This document shows, one piece after another, positions 37,765 through 47,042 of a stretch of 55,337 nt of DNA; the first letter of the stretch is position 1, and each line of letters opens with the position of its first letter. The position numbers were made by a program, and so were the translations under genes. Under the pieces are notes generated by a model. It searched no databases. It had not been told where the DNA came from and worked only from the letters and a program-made list of their open reading frames with translations. Source of the stretch: Candidatus Binataceae bacterium. GTDB taxonomy: Bacteria > Desulfobacterota > Binatia > Binatales > Binataceae. The DNA lies in assembly GCA_036495685.1 (NCBI GenBank), contig DASXMJ010000007.1, positions 1 to 55,337 on the forward strand, written 5' to 3'.

Positions 37765-38789
37765 GGCAGCGCCGCGCGTGGCAAGATCACGCTGAACCGG
37801 GCCCCGCCCGATGAGCTTTCGCCGAGCCGGATCGAGCCGCCGTGCGCTTCGGTGATTTGCCGCGCGATTGCCAGTCCGAGTCCGACACCGCTCGCCCGGG
37901 TGGTGAAAAACGGTTCAAAGATTCTATCGTGGAGAGCCGCAGGAACGCCGGGTCCGGAATCTTCGACCACCAGTTCGACAGTCGAATCTTCCGCGCGACA
38001 TTCGATCTTGACTTCACCACCTATCGGCGCCGCCTGCGCGGCATTGGTTAGAAGGCCGGCGAGCACCTGTGCGATCAAGTTTGGATCCGCACTCGCGACC
38101 GCGCTCCTCGGCGCCTCCCGACGCTCGATGCGGACCTGGCGCGACTCGATTGGCCCGCGAGCCAGCAGTAGTGCCCGATCGAACAATTCGGCGGCCGCCA
38201 CCGCCTGCGCCGTGAGCCGGGCCGGCCGCGCGAAGGCGAGCAGCGAGTTCACCAGGCTGGCAAGCCGGTCTGCCTCTTCCATCATGAACCGGCAGGAGCG
38301 CAGGGTTTCGGCGGCCTCTGATGGTGCGGCCTCCGCCAGGCTTTGTGCGGCGGAACGAATTACCGCGAGCGGGTTTCGCACCTCGTGGGCGATCGCAGCG
38401 GCGAGGGTTCCCAGGGCTGCGAGCTTTTCCGACTGCAAGAGACGCTCGCGGGATGCGGCGAGTTCCCTCATTTGCGCACCGATGAGATCGGCGGAAGTCC
38501 GCGCGCGCTGGCGGTCGTCGAGGGTTTTACCGAGCATGAACCCCAGCACCGCGAACCATGCTCCAAACCAGGCAACCACAGGCCACATCACGTCATGGCC
38601 ATGGGAAGTCAGGTTTACACCGAGCCGCCTCAGGATGAGCGCATCGGCTAGCGCGACGGCCGCGCCGAGCGCGGCGCCCCACCAGTGCAGTTGCGACTTG
38701 AGGTTGATGCGGGTATTGGCGGACTCAGCCGCCGCTCCCGCTGAAGGCATCGCTAGTCCTTCTGCCGGAGCGTCTAGACCCGCACTCAT
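37761..38789 (-). CDS. Two-component sensor histidine kinase (NtrB/AtoS-like)
   Basis: A 342-residue membrane kinase. Two transmembrane helices (about 36-57 and 66-88) bracket a very short periplasmic loop, so the signal may be intramembrane or cytosolic. The DHp box is AIAHEVRNPLAVI with H135. The ATPase domain has the N-box LTNAAQAAP, G1 VVEDSGPGVP and G2 GVGLGLAIARQI. ATG 38789 is chosen for the GAAGAGA upstream; the long upstream extension of the frame is Arg/Cys-rich and not membrane-like. It is coupled to its regulator by a 4-nt overlap. Confidence 0.92.
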   Translation of the reverse strand: MSAGLDAPAEGLAMPSAGAAAESANTRINLKSQLHWWGAALGAAVALADALILRRLGVNLTSHGHDVMWPVVAWFGAWFAVLGFMLGKTLDDRQRARTSADLIGAQMRELAASRERLLQSEKLAALGTLAAAIAHEVRNPLAVIRSAAQSLAEAAPSEAAETLRSCRFMMEEADRLASLVNSLLAFARPARLTAQAVAAAELFDRALLLARGPIESRQVRIERREAPRSAVASADPNLIAQVLAGLLTNAAQAAPIGGEVKIECRAEDSTVELVVEDSGPGVPAALHDRIFEPFFTTRASGVGLGLAIARQITEAHGGSIRLGESSSGGARFSVILPRAALP

Positions 38790-39044
38790 GCTGGCAATTC
38801 TCTTCGCCTGCGCATCCACACGCAATCCATCGGATGCCACGCAAGATCGATTGCAAGAATCGTGAGCGACCCCGACCCGACGACTTTCCCGTCCGCCCGC
38901 TCCGAAACCGTTGAGACCTGCAACGCCGTTGAGTTTCGCAACGCAGAAGCGCACGCGGCGGTCGCATCTGGGCGCCCTCCGAGGCGGCACAGAGCTTGAA
39001 AGAACAATGTGCCGTACTGCAGCAAATCGAAAGGAGTCTATTTG

Positions 39045-39380
39045 ATGAATCTCAAACAGATTGTACTGGGGATCGTACTAGCCGGTTTTTCAATTCTGAC
39101 CGCCTACGCGTTAATCGGGTACGGGTACGTAGGCTTTTTTCGCGAGGCCATCTCCAACCTTGCTTCCGTAACGCTACTGGTGGACCTGATAATCTCGCTC
39201 ACGATCATCCTGGTTTACCTCGGCAATGATGCCCGCGAGCGAGGGGCTTCGGCAGTGCCGTATCTACTGCTAACACTCGCCTTTGGCAGCGTGGGGCCGC
39301 TTCTCTATTTGATTCGCCGCATGGGCGGAAATCACGACGTCAATCGCGAGCCGGCTCGTCCCGCGGGCGCATCCAATTAA
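39045..39380 (+). CDS. DUF2834-type small membrane protein
   Basis: A 111-residue protein with three hydrophobic segments: IVLGIVLAGFSILTAYALIG, VTLLVDLIISLTIILVYLG and VPYLLLTLAFGSVGPLLYL. The ARERGASA loop and the GPLLYLIRR ending are as in DUF2834. Function unknown. AAAGGAG lies 10 nt before the ATG and fixes the start. It is convergent with the sulfatase gene. Confidence 0.75.
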   Translation: MNLKQIVLGIVLAGFSILTAYALIGYGYVGFFREAISNLASVTLLVDLIISLTIILVYLGNDARERGASAVPYLLLTLAFGSVGPLLYLIRRMGGNHDVNREPARPAGASN

Positions 39381-39465
39381 TGATGACCGTTGCTTCGGAT
39401 TGACCCGAAACGACCTCGGAGGAAGGTAGCGCTCCAGTATTGTCTGCTCGGTCGATCTTTCGGGA

Positions 39466-41043
39466 TCAGGCGGGAGCATCCACGGTCAGCCGCGGATCGC
39501 GCGCCTTTGGCAGATTGTCGTACAGATCCGCAATCAGATCCGACTTGACCTTCCGATACCCTGCATCATCCCACAGATTTCGCCACTGCAACGGGTCTTC
39601 GGCCAGGTTGTAGAGCTCGCCCTCCGTCCCCTGGTAGCGGATGTCGGGCACAGGCCGATTCTGCTGCAGCGCCTGGTATACCAATGTGAGATTGAACCCG
39701 AAGTCACGGGTTGACTTCTCGTACACGGTGCAGACCCAGCCGTCGCGATAGATCGACCGCAGATGCATTCCGATCTCCGCGAACTGGCTGTCCCATTCGG
39801 TGATGGCCCCCTGGCGACCCGAGCCGCCTGCGGTCGGGAGCGACCTGCCTTGCGCCCACTCCGGAGTCGCAACTCCCGCGATTTGGCAGAAGGTGGGAGC
39901 AATATCGAGGTGACCGACCGGCTCGGCGATCTCGGCCGGGGCAACCCTGGCCACCGGTGCTGGGCGCCAGATGAGGGGGACACGCATCAACGCGTCGACG
40001 TGATAAGGGCCCTTGAACATCAGACCGAAATCGCCCTGCAGCTCGCCGTGGTCAGTGGTGAAGAAAATATCCGTGCTGCCGTCCCATCCGCGCTCCGCAA
40101 TCCGGCCCAGCACGCGGCCACACGCCTCATCGATAAGCTCGTTTTCGACGTGGGTGAGCGCGTTGATTTCACGCACCTGGTCATGGGTCATGACACACGG
40201 GATGAAGGCCATCGAACCGCCTTCATCGTTGCGAAAGCGCCCCTGGTACCATTCCAGCCAATGGCGCGGCTTCGCGGCAAGGATTTTTTCGATCTTCTCG
40301 CGCGAACCCGGATGGCCGGGCGGCAAATCGAGGTCGTGCCAGTTGATCCGGCGTGCCTCGCTGGCCGGCGGGTCCCACGGATGATGGGGGTCGGGAAAGC
40401 TCATCCACACGAACCAGTCGTCATTCACACCCAGCGAGTTGAGATACGCGATGGTACGGTCCGCGATCCAATCGGTGTGATAGTGCGCGCGCGGCACCGG
40501 ATTGTAGGTAACTTCCGGGGCGCCAGTATCGCCGCCCCCCTTGGCACTCAGCATCCTCCCGAACCCTGCGGCTTCTGCGGGAAAGTTGCTGTTCAGCCAC
40601 TTCGAATAGTGCCAGCGACCCATCGGCCCGTGCATGGCCAGCTCCATGTGTTCGAACCCACGGTACGGGCCGGTCTTCCCCTCATCCGCCATCCGGTTTT
40701 CGAACCAGCGCGCGCCGGGATCGAGCATCGGCTCGAAATGCGCCTTGCCGATCAGCGCGGTCCGGTAGCCCGCTTTTTCATGGAGCCAGGCCGCGATGCT
40801 CGGAGCATCGGGCGGGAGCGGCACGCCGTTGGCAAAGACACCGTGAGTGCGCACGTACTGTCCCGTGATCATCGTGGAGCGCGCGGGCATACATACCGTG
40901 TTCTGGTTGTACGCGCGGCGAAAGTTGATACCCGCAGCAGCCAAACCATCCGCCACCGGGGTGCGTGCGATTCGGCCGCCATTGCAGCCGAGTGCATCGT
41001 AGCGCTGCTGATCAGTCGTGATGAACAGGATCTTGCGGCCCAT
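39466..41043 (-). CDS. Sulfatase (alkaline-phosphatase superfamily, formylglycine type)
   Basis: A 525-residue enzyme. The FGly site is C51 in VCMPARSTMITGQY (C-x-P-x-R), to be matured by a formylglycine-generating enzyme not encoded here. Metal ligands include the N-terminal FITTDQQR Asp pair and the later FFTTDHGELQGD Asp/His. The long C-terminal domain includes TEWDSQF and ILVQEPED-like loops (EGELYNLAEDPLQWRN) common in choline-sulfatase/arylsulfatase relatives. ATG 41043 follows GGAGG; the extension upstream overlaps the next gene. No signal peptide, so it would hydrolyse imported sulfate esters in the cytosol. Confidence 0.9.
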   Translation of the reverse strand: MGRKILFITTDQQRYDALGCNGGRIARTPVADGLAAAGINFRRAYNQNTVCMPARSTMITGQYVRTHGVFANGVPLPPDAPSIAAWLHEKAGYRTALIGKAHFEPMLDPGARWFENRMADEGKTGPYRGFEHMELAMHGPMGRWHYSKWLNSNFPAEAAGFGRMLSAKGGGDTGAPEVTYNPVPRAHYHTDWIADRTIAYLNSLGVNDDWFVWMSFPDPHHPWDPPASEARRINWHDLDLPPGHPGSREKIEKILAAKPRHWLEWYQGRFRNDEGGSMAFIPCVMTHDQVREINALTHVENELIDEACGRVLGRIAERGWDGSTDIFFTTDHGELQGDFGLMFKGPYHVDALMRVPLIWRPAPVARVAPAEIAEPVGHLDIAPTFCQIAGVATPEWAQGRSLPTAGGSGRQGAITEWDSQFAEIGMHLRSIYRDGWVCTVYEKSTRDFGFNLTLVYQALQQNRPVPDIRYQGTEGELYNLAEDPLQWRNLWDDAGYRKVKSDLIADLYDNLPKARDPRLTVDAPA

Positions 41044-41096
41044 GCTTTCCTCCGGCGGTCGAGCGGCGACCTCCGCCTGCCTCGAACATCCCCATA

Positions 41097-44000
41097 TCAG
41101 CACTCCAGTGCCTTGAGGAGGGTGCCCGCTTCCTTCAAGTCGGAGGAGTCGTCGCACCGCGCGAACGAATCATACAGCGGCTGCAGCAGTTCGCGTGCCT
41201 GCTTGATTTCTCTGCGCGCTTTGAGGATACGCGCGAGGCTGCTGGTGGCGCGCAGTTCGTACAGTTTCGCACCCATCGAGCGCGCTCTCGCGATCGCTTC
41301 GCGGAAGTCCCGCTCAGCTTGTTCGAGCAGCGCTGCATCGTGACCGTTGGTCGATTGGGCGCTCTTTTCGAGCAGCAGTTCGCCGCGCCGCCACAAGATA
41401 GTAGGCTCGTCGATCTTCTGCTCCGGCGCCGCGTGCAGCGCCTCGTCGATCGCGTCGACGGCGTGGTCGAGCAACCCCACCGCCAGCTGAACATCGGCCA
41501 GCATCGACAAGTAACGATTGATCAGAAGTCGGCGTCCGCCGGCGGCGTAGAGTTCAAGCCCCTTTCTCAAAATGGCGCGACCCTCGAAGGCGTTCTCTCT
41601 CATCGCGACCGACCACCCGTGATAAATCATTGCCCAGGCCAGATAGGCTTGCATGTTGTGCTCTTTGGCGTCGTCGATTAAGGCACGGGCATGCTTTTCG
41701 ACCTCGGCCGTATCGCGGAGATGAAAATAGATGGCCAGCGCCTCGGTTCGTGCCTGCGCCATGTCGAGCATCCGATTGCCGTGCGCCGCAGCCGCGAGCA
41801 TCTCGCGGGCTTTGGCCACACCGAACTCGATCTCCCCCGAAATTACCGCGGCGGCACTTTCCTGGGCGCGAGCGAACACCACGGGATTGATCGGACTTAG
41901 CCGATGGTCCTCTTCCTCATAGGCTGCGATCGCGCGCGCCGCAGATGCCCGGGCACCCGCCAAGTCGCCGCCCACCAGCCGCAGCATGGCCAACATGGCT
42001 TCGGCCCAGGTCTGTGCAAATCCGCTGCCGGTTCGCTCGGCGACCGCGGAGATCTCACCCGCGGTCGCAGCGGCCGCGGCCATCTCACCCGCGGTGAATA
42101 CGCTCCCGAACAATGCCGCCAGCAACAGCGTGGTGGTCATCGGGTCACCGAAGCGTTTGCTGACCGACAGCGCGTCTTCAAATATTTCCTTGGCTTCGGG
42201 AGACGCCCACCCCTTGGTCGCCAAGAGCGTGATGGCAAGGTCTCCTTTCAGCGCCAGTTCGCGCGGTCCACGCTGGGCCGCCTCAGGTAATTTCGCAAAC
42301 ACTTCCAGCGCATGACGGAGGTGTCCTTCCGCTTCGGTAAAAGCGCCACGCTTGGTTGCCTCATTGCCCGCGCGCTGCCAGGCGAAAACCGCGTCATCGA
42401 ATTCGTTTGCCTCGGTGAGGTGCCGCGCCACGATCTCGGGTTGCGATTCGGCGAGGTCTCTGAACTGCGTTGTGGAGAGCACTCGTCCGGCCACGCGGTG
42501 AAGGTCGCGGCGCCGGGTCTTGAGCAGCGCATCATAAGCCGCATCCTGCAAGAGCGCGTGCTTAAACCGATACCAGGCCTCGGGAGGAACTCCGCGCACG
42601 TGCAACAGGTCCGCATCCGTAAGCCGCTCGAGTGCAGCTTGCAGTTCGCTCTCGGGTACGCCACTCACTGCGCTGACCAAGTCGTAGCTGAACTCCCGGC
42701 CCAGCACTGCACCAATCTGGGCGATCTCCCGAGCCGAGCCTACTCTGCCCAATCTCGCGGCCAGCGAGTCGTGCAGGGTGGGCGGAATCTCGCGCGTGCC
42801 CGAGCGCCCGCCCGAATCGATCATCAGTCGCGTCAACTCCTCGATGAAGAGCGGCACGCCGCCGGTGCGGTCGACCACCGCATCGATGGTATCGCCTGCG
42901 AGTACCGCACTAGCCGCGACCTCTTCCACCAAGGCGCGAGTTTCGCGGCGGCTAAGCGGGCTCAGCGTCAGATGCGCATGATGCGCGCGCAGCGGCCAGG
43001 GAACGCGAAATTCCGAGCGGGTGGTGAATAGAATCAGGACCGGTTCGCTAGCGTTCTGTTCGCTGAGCAAGCGGGCGAGCTCTAAGCTCGAGGGGTCAGC
43101 CCAATGCAGGTCTTCTATGGCGATCACCACCGGCTGCGCCCGCGCGAGCCCGAACAACCATTGCGCCAAAGTCGCGAGCAGGCGCCGGTGCTGCTGATTC
43201 GGCGTCGCAAGCAGGGGCGGATAACTCGCAGGCACCGGGAGGTCCAGCAGCGGCGCGACCAGCGGCAAGTCTGCCTCCCGCACGCCGACCGTCTCTAGCG
43301 CGTTCTTCAGCGCCTCGATGCGCCGTTCGGCACTTTCTTCGGGTCGAAGGGGAAACGCGGAGCGGAGCATTTCGCTGACCGGATGAAACGGCGTGTTCTG
43401 CAGCAACTGGTCGCAGGCGCATTCGATCCAGGTGTGGGGAATGCGGGCCAGACGCGTATGTATCTCCTCGACTAAGCGCGACTTACCGATGCCTGCCTCC
43501 CCGGCGATAACCACCACCTGACCTTCGCCCTCGCGTGCGCGTTCCCAGCGCCGCCACAACACGCCGAGTTCTTCTTCGCGGCCCACAAATGAGATCAACC
43601 CTTGAGCCGCCGCCGCAGCGTGGATACGACCACGCACGCCACTGGCCTGGCTGACCCGGAATAGCTCGACCGGTTCCGGAACGCCTTTGAGCTGATTGGC
43701 ACCGCGTGGCTCGACGACGAACAGCCCGGAAACCATCCGATGTACCGGAGCCGTGATAAGCAGGTTGCCAGGCTCCGCCGCCGACTGAACCCTCGCCGCC
43801 AGATTGGTGGTCTCGCCGAACAGCTCCGGATTTCCACCGCCGTCCTGGCCGATCACAACCTCTCCGGCGTGGATTCCGACCCTCACCGCAAGGTGCTTGT
43901 TTTGGTCTTGCCCGCCTCGGTTTAGCGACTCGACGGCCTCCAGAATCAGCAGCCCCGCTCGGACCGCGCGCTCAGGACCGTTCTCACTCGCCTCGGGAAA

Positions 44001-44387
44001 ACCGAAGTAGACGAGTAGACCGTCTCCCAGGTACTTGGCGACGTGCCCGCCGAATCGGCTGACCGCCTCCGCAGCGGCCCGCTGATAGCCCGCCGCTAAC
44101 TCGCGCCACTCCTCGGGATCGAGCTGTGCCGCAATCGCAGTGGAATTGACGAGGTCCGAAAACAGGACCGTTACATGGCGCCGCTCGCCCGTCGAGTTGT
44201 CGCCGAGGTTTGGACGCGGTGTTTGCGAGGCAGCGGAGAGGAGCGCCATGCCGCAATGCTCACAGAACCGGTCGAACGGCTGAACCGGCGACCCACATCC
44301 CGGGCAGGCCGCAGGCAGGCGAAATCCGCACGCGCTGCAAAAACGCGCGTCGCCGTGCGCTTGGGCTCCACAGGCTGGACAGAGCAT
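41097..44387 (-). CDS. Zinc-ribbon / class III nucleotide cyclase / AAA ATPase / TPR regulator
   Basis: A 1096-residue fusion. Residues 1-50 are a double zinc ribbon (CPACGAQ, CSACGF, CPGCGSP, CEHCGM). A class III cyclase domain follows with metal aspartates LFSDLVNST and KYLGDGLLVYFG, and the FGETTNLAARVQ segment bearing the transition-state Asn and Arg. Then comes an AAA_16 ATPase (FVGREEELGVL, Walker A IAGEAGIGKSRL, Walker B AIEDLHWADPSS) and C-terminal TPR-like helices. The layout resembles large signalling proteins of soil bacteria and actinobacteria. The cyclase core looks intact, so cAMP production gated by ATPase/TPR partners is likely. The ATG at 44387 follows GAGGAG. Confidence 0.9.
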   Translation of the reverse strand: MLCPACGAQAHGDARFCSACGFRLPAACPGCGSPVQPFDRFCEHCGMALLSAASQTPRPNLGDNSTGERRHVTVLFSDLVNSTAIAAQLDPEEWRELAAGYQRAAAEAVSRFGGHVAKYLGDGLLVYFGFPEASENGPERAVRAGLLILEAVESLNRGGQDQNKHLAVRVGIHAGEVVIGQDGGGNPELFGETTNLAARVQSAAEPGNLLITAPVHRMVSGLFVVEPRGANQLKGVPEPVELFRVSQASGVRGRIHAAAAAQGLISFVGREEELGVLWRRWERAREGEGQVVVIAGEAGIGKSRLVEEIHTRLARIPHTWIECACDQLLQNTPFHPVSEMLRSAFPLRPEESAERRIEALKNALETVGVREADLPLVAPLLDLPVPASYPPLLATPNQQHRRLLATLAQWLFGLARAQPVVIAIEDLHWADPSSLELARLLSEQNASEPVLILFTTRSEFRVPWPLRAHHAHLTLSPLSRRETRALVEEVAASAVLAGDTIDAVVDRTGGVPLFIEELTRLMIDSGGRSGTREIPPTLHDSLAARLGRVGSAREIAQIGAVLGREFSYDLVSAVSGVPESELQAALERLTDADLLHVRGVPPEAWYRFKHALLQDAAYDALLKTRRRDLHRVAGRVLSTTQFRDLAESQPEIVARHLTEANEFDDAVFAWQRAGNEATKRGAFTEAEGHLRHALEVFAKLPEAAQRGPRELALKGDLAITLLATKGWASPEAKEIFEDALSVSKRFGDPMTTTLLLAALFGSVFTAGEMAAAAATAGEISAVAERTGSGFAQTWAEAMLAMLRLVGGDLAGARASAARAIAAYEEEDHRLSPINPVVFARAQESAAAVISGEIEFGVAKAREMLAAAAHGNRMLDMAQARTEALAIYFHLRDTAEVEKHARALIDDAKEHNMQAYLAWAMIYHGWSVAMRENAFEGRAILRKGLELYAAGGRRLLINRYLSMLADVQLAVGLLDHAVDAIDEALHAAPEQKIDEPTILWRRGELLLEKSAQSTNGHDAALLEQAERDFREAIARARSMGAKLYELRATSSLARILKARREIKQARELLQPLYDSFARCDDSSDLKEAGTLLKALEC

Positions 44388-44617
44388 TACCCACTCCTCA
44401 AAAAAGATGGCCCGCTTTTGGTGTAGCTCGGCCCTGCAAGCCCGTCTAGGCGGCAGGTTCCCAAATCCCAACTATCTTGGACGGAGCTCTAAGGGAATGC
44501 ATCCGGGTCCGGTCCCTCAGAACCCACAACACAACGGCGCACGTTTCGCCGGTTCGTTGCGCAGCGCGCGCCGGCTCGTGTTACAGTCACTTGAGTTTCG
44601 GCAAGGAGACGCCCGCC

Positions 44618-45850
44618 ATGGAAAACCGGCTCGGTTTTGGAGTGTTCCTAGCGCCCCACCATCCGATGGGAGAGCATCCGACCCTCCAGCTCAAGCGCGA
44701 CCTCGAGCTCGCCACGTTGCTTGACGATCTGGGGTACGACGAATTCTGGGTCGGCGAGCATCATTCGGGCGGATGGGAAACCATCGCGTCGCCGGAGATG
44801 TTTCTGGCGGCCGCGGCGATGAAAACCCAGCGCATCAAGCTCGGCACCGGGGTGGTGTCGATTCCTTACCATCATCCGTTCACGGTAGCCCAGCGGATCG
44901 TCATGCTCGACCATCTAAGCCGCGGCCGGGCCATGCTTGGCGTCGGCCCCGGAGCGCTACCTTCCGATGCGTTCATGCTCGGAATCGATCCGATGACGCA
45001 GCGCGAGCAGATGGACGAGGGCTTGGGAGTCATCAGACGCCTGCTCTCCGAGCGCGAGCCGATAACCCTCGACGGGTCCTGGTACAAACTACGTGATGCC
45101 GCGCTGCATCTCCGTCCCGTGCAGCGTGAAATTCCGATGGCGGTTGCGTCGATGATTTCGCCGTCGGGGATGAAGTGCGCCGGCAAGCACGGGGTGGGCG
45201 TCCTTTCGGTCGCGTCGTATTCGGAGGCCGGACTCACCGCGCTCAAGACCCAGTGGGGCTTTGCCGAGAGCGCTGCTCAGGATACCGGTCGGCGGGCCGA
45301 TCGCGCCACCTGGCGGATCGTAATGCCGTTTCATCTCTCGGATTCGCGCGAGCAGGCATGGCGCGAGGTCGCCGACGGCCTCAAGCGCTGGAACAACGAA
45401 TACGTGGTCGGAATCCTCGGACGTCCGGACGGCAAAATCTACGACGATGGCTACGCAGCAGCGAAGTTCATGGATGAATTCGGCGGCGGCATTTTCGGCA
45501 CGCCGGAAGACGCGATAGTCAAGCTGAAGAAGCTCCAGGAGCTGTCTGGCGGCTTCGGCACCATTCTCACCTTCGCCCACGATTGGGCACCGCGCGAACA
45601 GATGTGGCGCAGCTACGAACTGATCGCGCGCTTCGTGATGCCGCATTTCCAGGGTCAGCTCGAGTCGATCGACCGCAGCGCCGCGCATGTTACGGCCAAC
45701 AAGGAAAAGTTCATGTCGGCAGCGACCGGTGCGATCATGAAAGCTATAAGCTCCGACCAGCGCGCTATGGAGGCGCTCGCCACCACGCAGGCGGGACCTT
45801 TCAATATCGCGCCGGCGCAAAGCACCGCGCGGTCCGGAGAAGGAAAGTAG
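44618..45850 (+). CDS. LLM-class flavin-dependent oxidoreductase
   Basis: A 410-residue luciferase-like monooxygenase. Signatures are FGVFLAPHHPMGEHPTLQLK, FWVGEHHSGGWETIASPEM, RIKLGTGVVSIPYHHPF and the barrel segments to the C-terminal helix. The resemblance is to limonene 1,2-monooxygenase-like and alkane-type FMNH2/F420 enzymes; the cofactor cannot be fixed. AAGGAG 9 nt before ATG 44618 decides the start over a long upstream extension. It is followed after one base by a MOSC gene, so the two are probably cotranscribed. The divergent cyclase gene shares the 230-base leader. Confidence 0.92.
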   Translation: MENRLGFGVFLAPHHPMGEHPTLQLKRDLELATLLDDLGYDEFWVGEHHSGGWETIASPEMFLAAAAMKTQRIKLGTGVVSIPYHHPFTVAQRIVMLDHLSRGRAMLGVGPGALPSDAFMLGIDPMTQREQMDEGLGVIRRLLSEREPITLDGSWYKLRDAALHLRPVQREIPMAVASMISPSGMKCAGKHGVGVLSVASYSEAGLTALKTQWGFAESAAQDTGRRADRATWRIVMPFHLSDSREQAWREVADGLKRWNNEYVVGILGRPDGKIYDDGYAAAKFMDEFGGGIFGTPEDAIVKLKKLQELSGGFGTILTFAHDWAPREQMWRSYELIARFVMPHFQGQLESIDRSAAHVTANKEKFMSAATGAIMKAISSDQRAMEALATTQAGPFNIAPAQSTARSGEGK

Positions 45851-45851
45851 A

Positions 45852-46697
45852 GTGGCCATCTCGAAGCGGGTCGGAATAGTTGTGGGGCTGTGGCGCTACC
45901 CGGTGAAATCGATGCTCGGCGAGCAGCTCGCGGAGCTGGAAATCGGCGAGCGCGGAGCGGTTGGCGATCGCGCATACGCGCTTCGCGAGTTGGCCACGCA
46001 GAAAATCGTAAGCGGCAAGAAATTTTCCGCGCTGTTTGACTTTCGCGCGTCATATGAAGAGCGACCCTCGCAGGGACGTTTCGCGCCGGTGGCAATCAGG
46101 CTGCCGAATGGACGGACCATCCACGCCGAGGATGCTGATGCATCGGAGGTCATCAGCGCCGCACTGGGGCGCAAGGTCAAGATGGAGCGCTGCGAATCGA
46201 TCGGGAGAGAGCAGGCCGGAATCGATCCGAAGACGGTGTTCGCCGATGTGCCGGTCGAAAAAGTATTTCCCGACCTGACAGCGGAAACCATGCCGTCGGA
46301 GTTCAGCCTGGCGCCCGGCACGTTCTTCGATTCGGCGCCGATGCACGTCCTTGCGAGCGGGACCCTCCGCCACCTGGCGAAGCTAGCCGCCGGGTCGATT
46401 TTCGATCCTCGCCGCTTCCGCCCCACCATCTTCGTCGACACCGGTCTGAGCGATGACCATTTCGTCGAAGATGAGTGGGAAGGGGCAACCATTGCGGTCG
46501 GCGTTGATCTCAAGATCGTGAAACCCCGCGCGGCGCTGCGCTGCGTGATGACGACCCATCCCCAAGACGATCTGCCCCGCGACTATGCGATCTTCCGCAC
46601 TGCCGCCCAACACCATCACGCCAGCGTGGGAGTTTTCGCGCAGATAGGCGCGCCGGGCACAGTCCATCTCGGTGACCCCGTCTTCATCGAAGCATAG
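45852..46697 (+). CDS. MOSC domain protein (mARC/YiiM-like)
   Basis: A 281-residue protein starting at GTG. The MOSC N-terminal beta-barrel (VGLWRYPVKSMLGEQLAELE, GDRAYALREL) is followed by the catalytic MOSC domain: RFRPTIFVDT, WEGATIAVGVDLKI, and ALRCVMTTHPQDDLPRD with the molybdenum-ligand C231, ending HHASVGVFAQIGAPGTVHLGD. Such enzymes bind molybdenum cofactor and reduce N-hydroxylated compounds or transfer sulfur. The proximity to a flavin monooxygenase suggests linked redox chemistry. AAGGA lies just upstream. Confidence 0.88.
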   Translation: MAISKRVGIVVGLWRYPVKSMLGEQLAELEIGERGAVGDRAYALRELATQKIVSGKKFSALFDFRASYEERPSQGRFAPVAIRLPNGRTIHAEDADASEVISAALGRKVKMERCESIGREQAGIDPKTVFADVPVEKVFPDLTAETMPSEFSLAPGTFFDSAPMHVLASGTLRHLAKLAAGSIFDPRRFRPTIFVDTGLSDDHFVEDEWEGATIAVGVDLKIVKPRAALRCVMTTHPQDDLPRDYAIFRTAAQHHHASVGVFAQIGAPGTVHLGDPVFIEA

Positions 46698-46712
46698 CTT
46701 CGGTCGGTTTTT
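46688..46712 (+). terminator. Possible intrinsic terminator after the MOSC gene
   Basis: CGAAGC (46688-46693) and GCTTCG (46697-46702) form a 6-bp stem around ATA that includes the stop codon, and TTTTT follows at 46708-46712. The gap between stem and T-run is longer than ideal. Confidence 0.35.
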
Positions 46713-47042
46713 CTGAGTTGGGCCGGCGGCCCGCACGCCCGCTCCAAGAGATGCACGCTCCGGTTCGAGTAACGGTGGGGACCCGCGCGACTTAGCTCGC
46801 TGTCTGTAAGCCGAGTTGGCCCGCGCGGGTCACGGCTGGATCACACATCATCCAGCACCTGTGGATGCGTGCCGGGCAGGTTCGGCATGACGGCTTGGAA
46901 GCCTCGATCCGACGACGGATAATAATCACTTCTCATTGCATCGACACCGATGGAAGCTGCTGACAACTCGCTCGCTGCCCCAGTTTCGAAAAATCACAGC
47001 CGCGGGCGCTGCGAAATGACTGACGATCTTTAGGGGGGCTGA
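46698..47042. other. Intergenic region between the MOSC gene and addB
   Basis: No protein-coding frame is credible here. The first half carries the terminator and the candidate structured RNA. The last 140 bases (46903-47042) have no clear structure; a promoter for the addBA operon should be here. AGGGGGGC is just before the ATG at 47043 and is its ribosome site. Confidence 0.5.
46741..46902. ncRNA. Candidate structured RNA in a 345-base intergenic region, family unassigned
   Basis: A nested set of complementary arms is present. GCTCCAAG (46741-46748) meets CTTGG-GC near 46894-46902. GCACGC plus TCC (46753-46761) meets GGA-T-GCGTGC (46863-46872). GACCCGCGCG (46780-46789) pairs perfectly with CGCGCGGGTC (46822-46831) over an inner CTCG/CGAG stem. 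CTGGAT (46836-46841) pairs with ATCCAG (46850-46855). The rod with a large central bubble and a side hairpin on its 3' strand recalls 6S RNA, but I see no diagnostic sequence. The pairing works on either strand. It could also be a leader of addB. Confidence 0.4.

Noticed and set aside
36769..38865. A 698-residue open frame opposite the two-component system
   Set aside because: The strand carries clear NtrC and histidine-kinase motifs on the other side. This frame has no domain and a composition typical of a shadow frame.
46831..46890. Resemblance to tRNA-Sec (CTGGA...TCCAG arm and GGGCAGGTTCG)
   Set aside because: The loop lacks a TCA anticodon in the expected setting, the T-loop lacks the conserved A and no acceptor stem closes it. 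It was kept only as part of the broader structured-RNA candidate.
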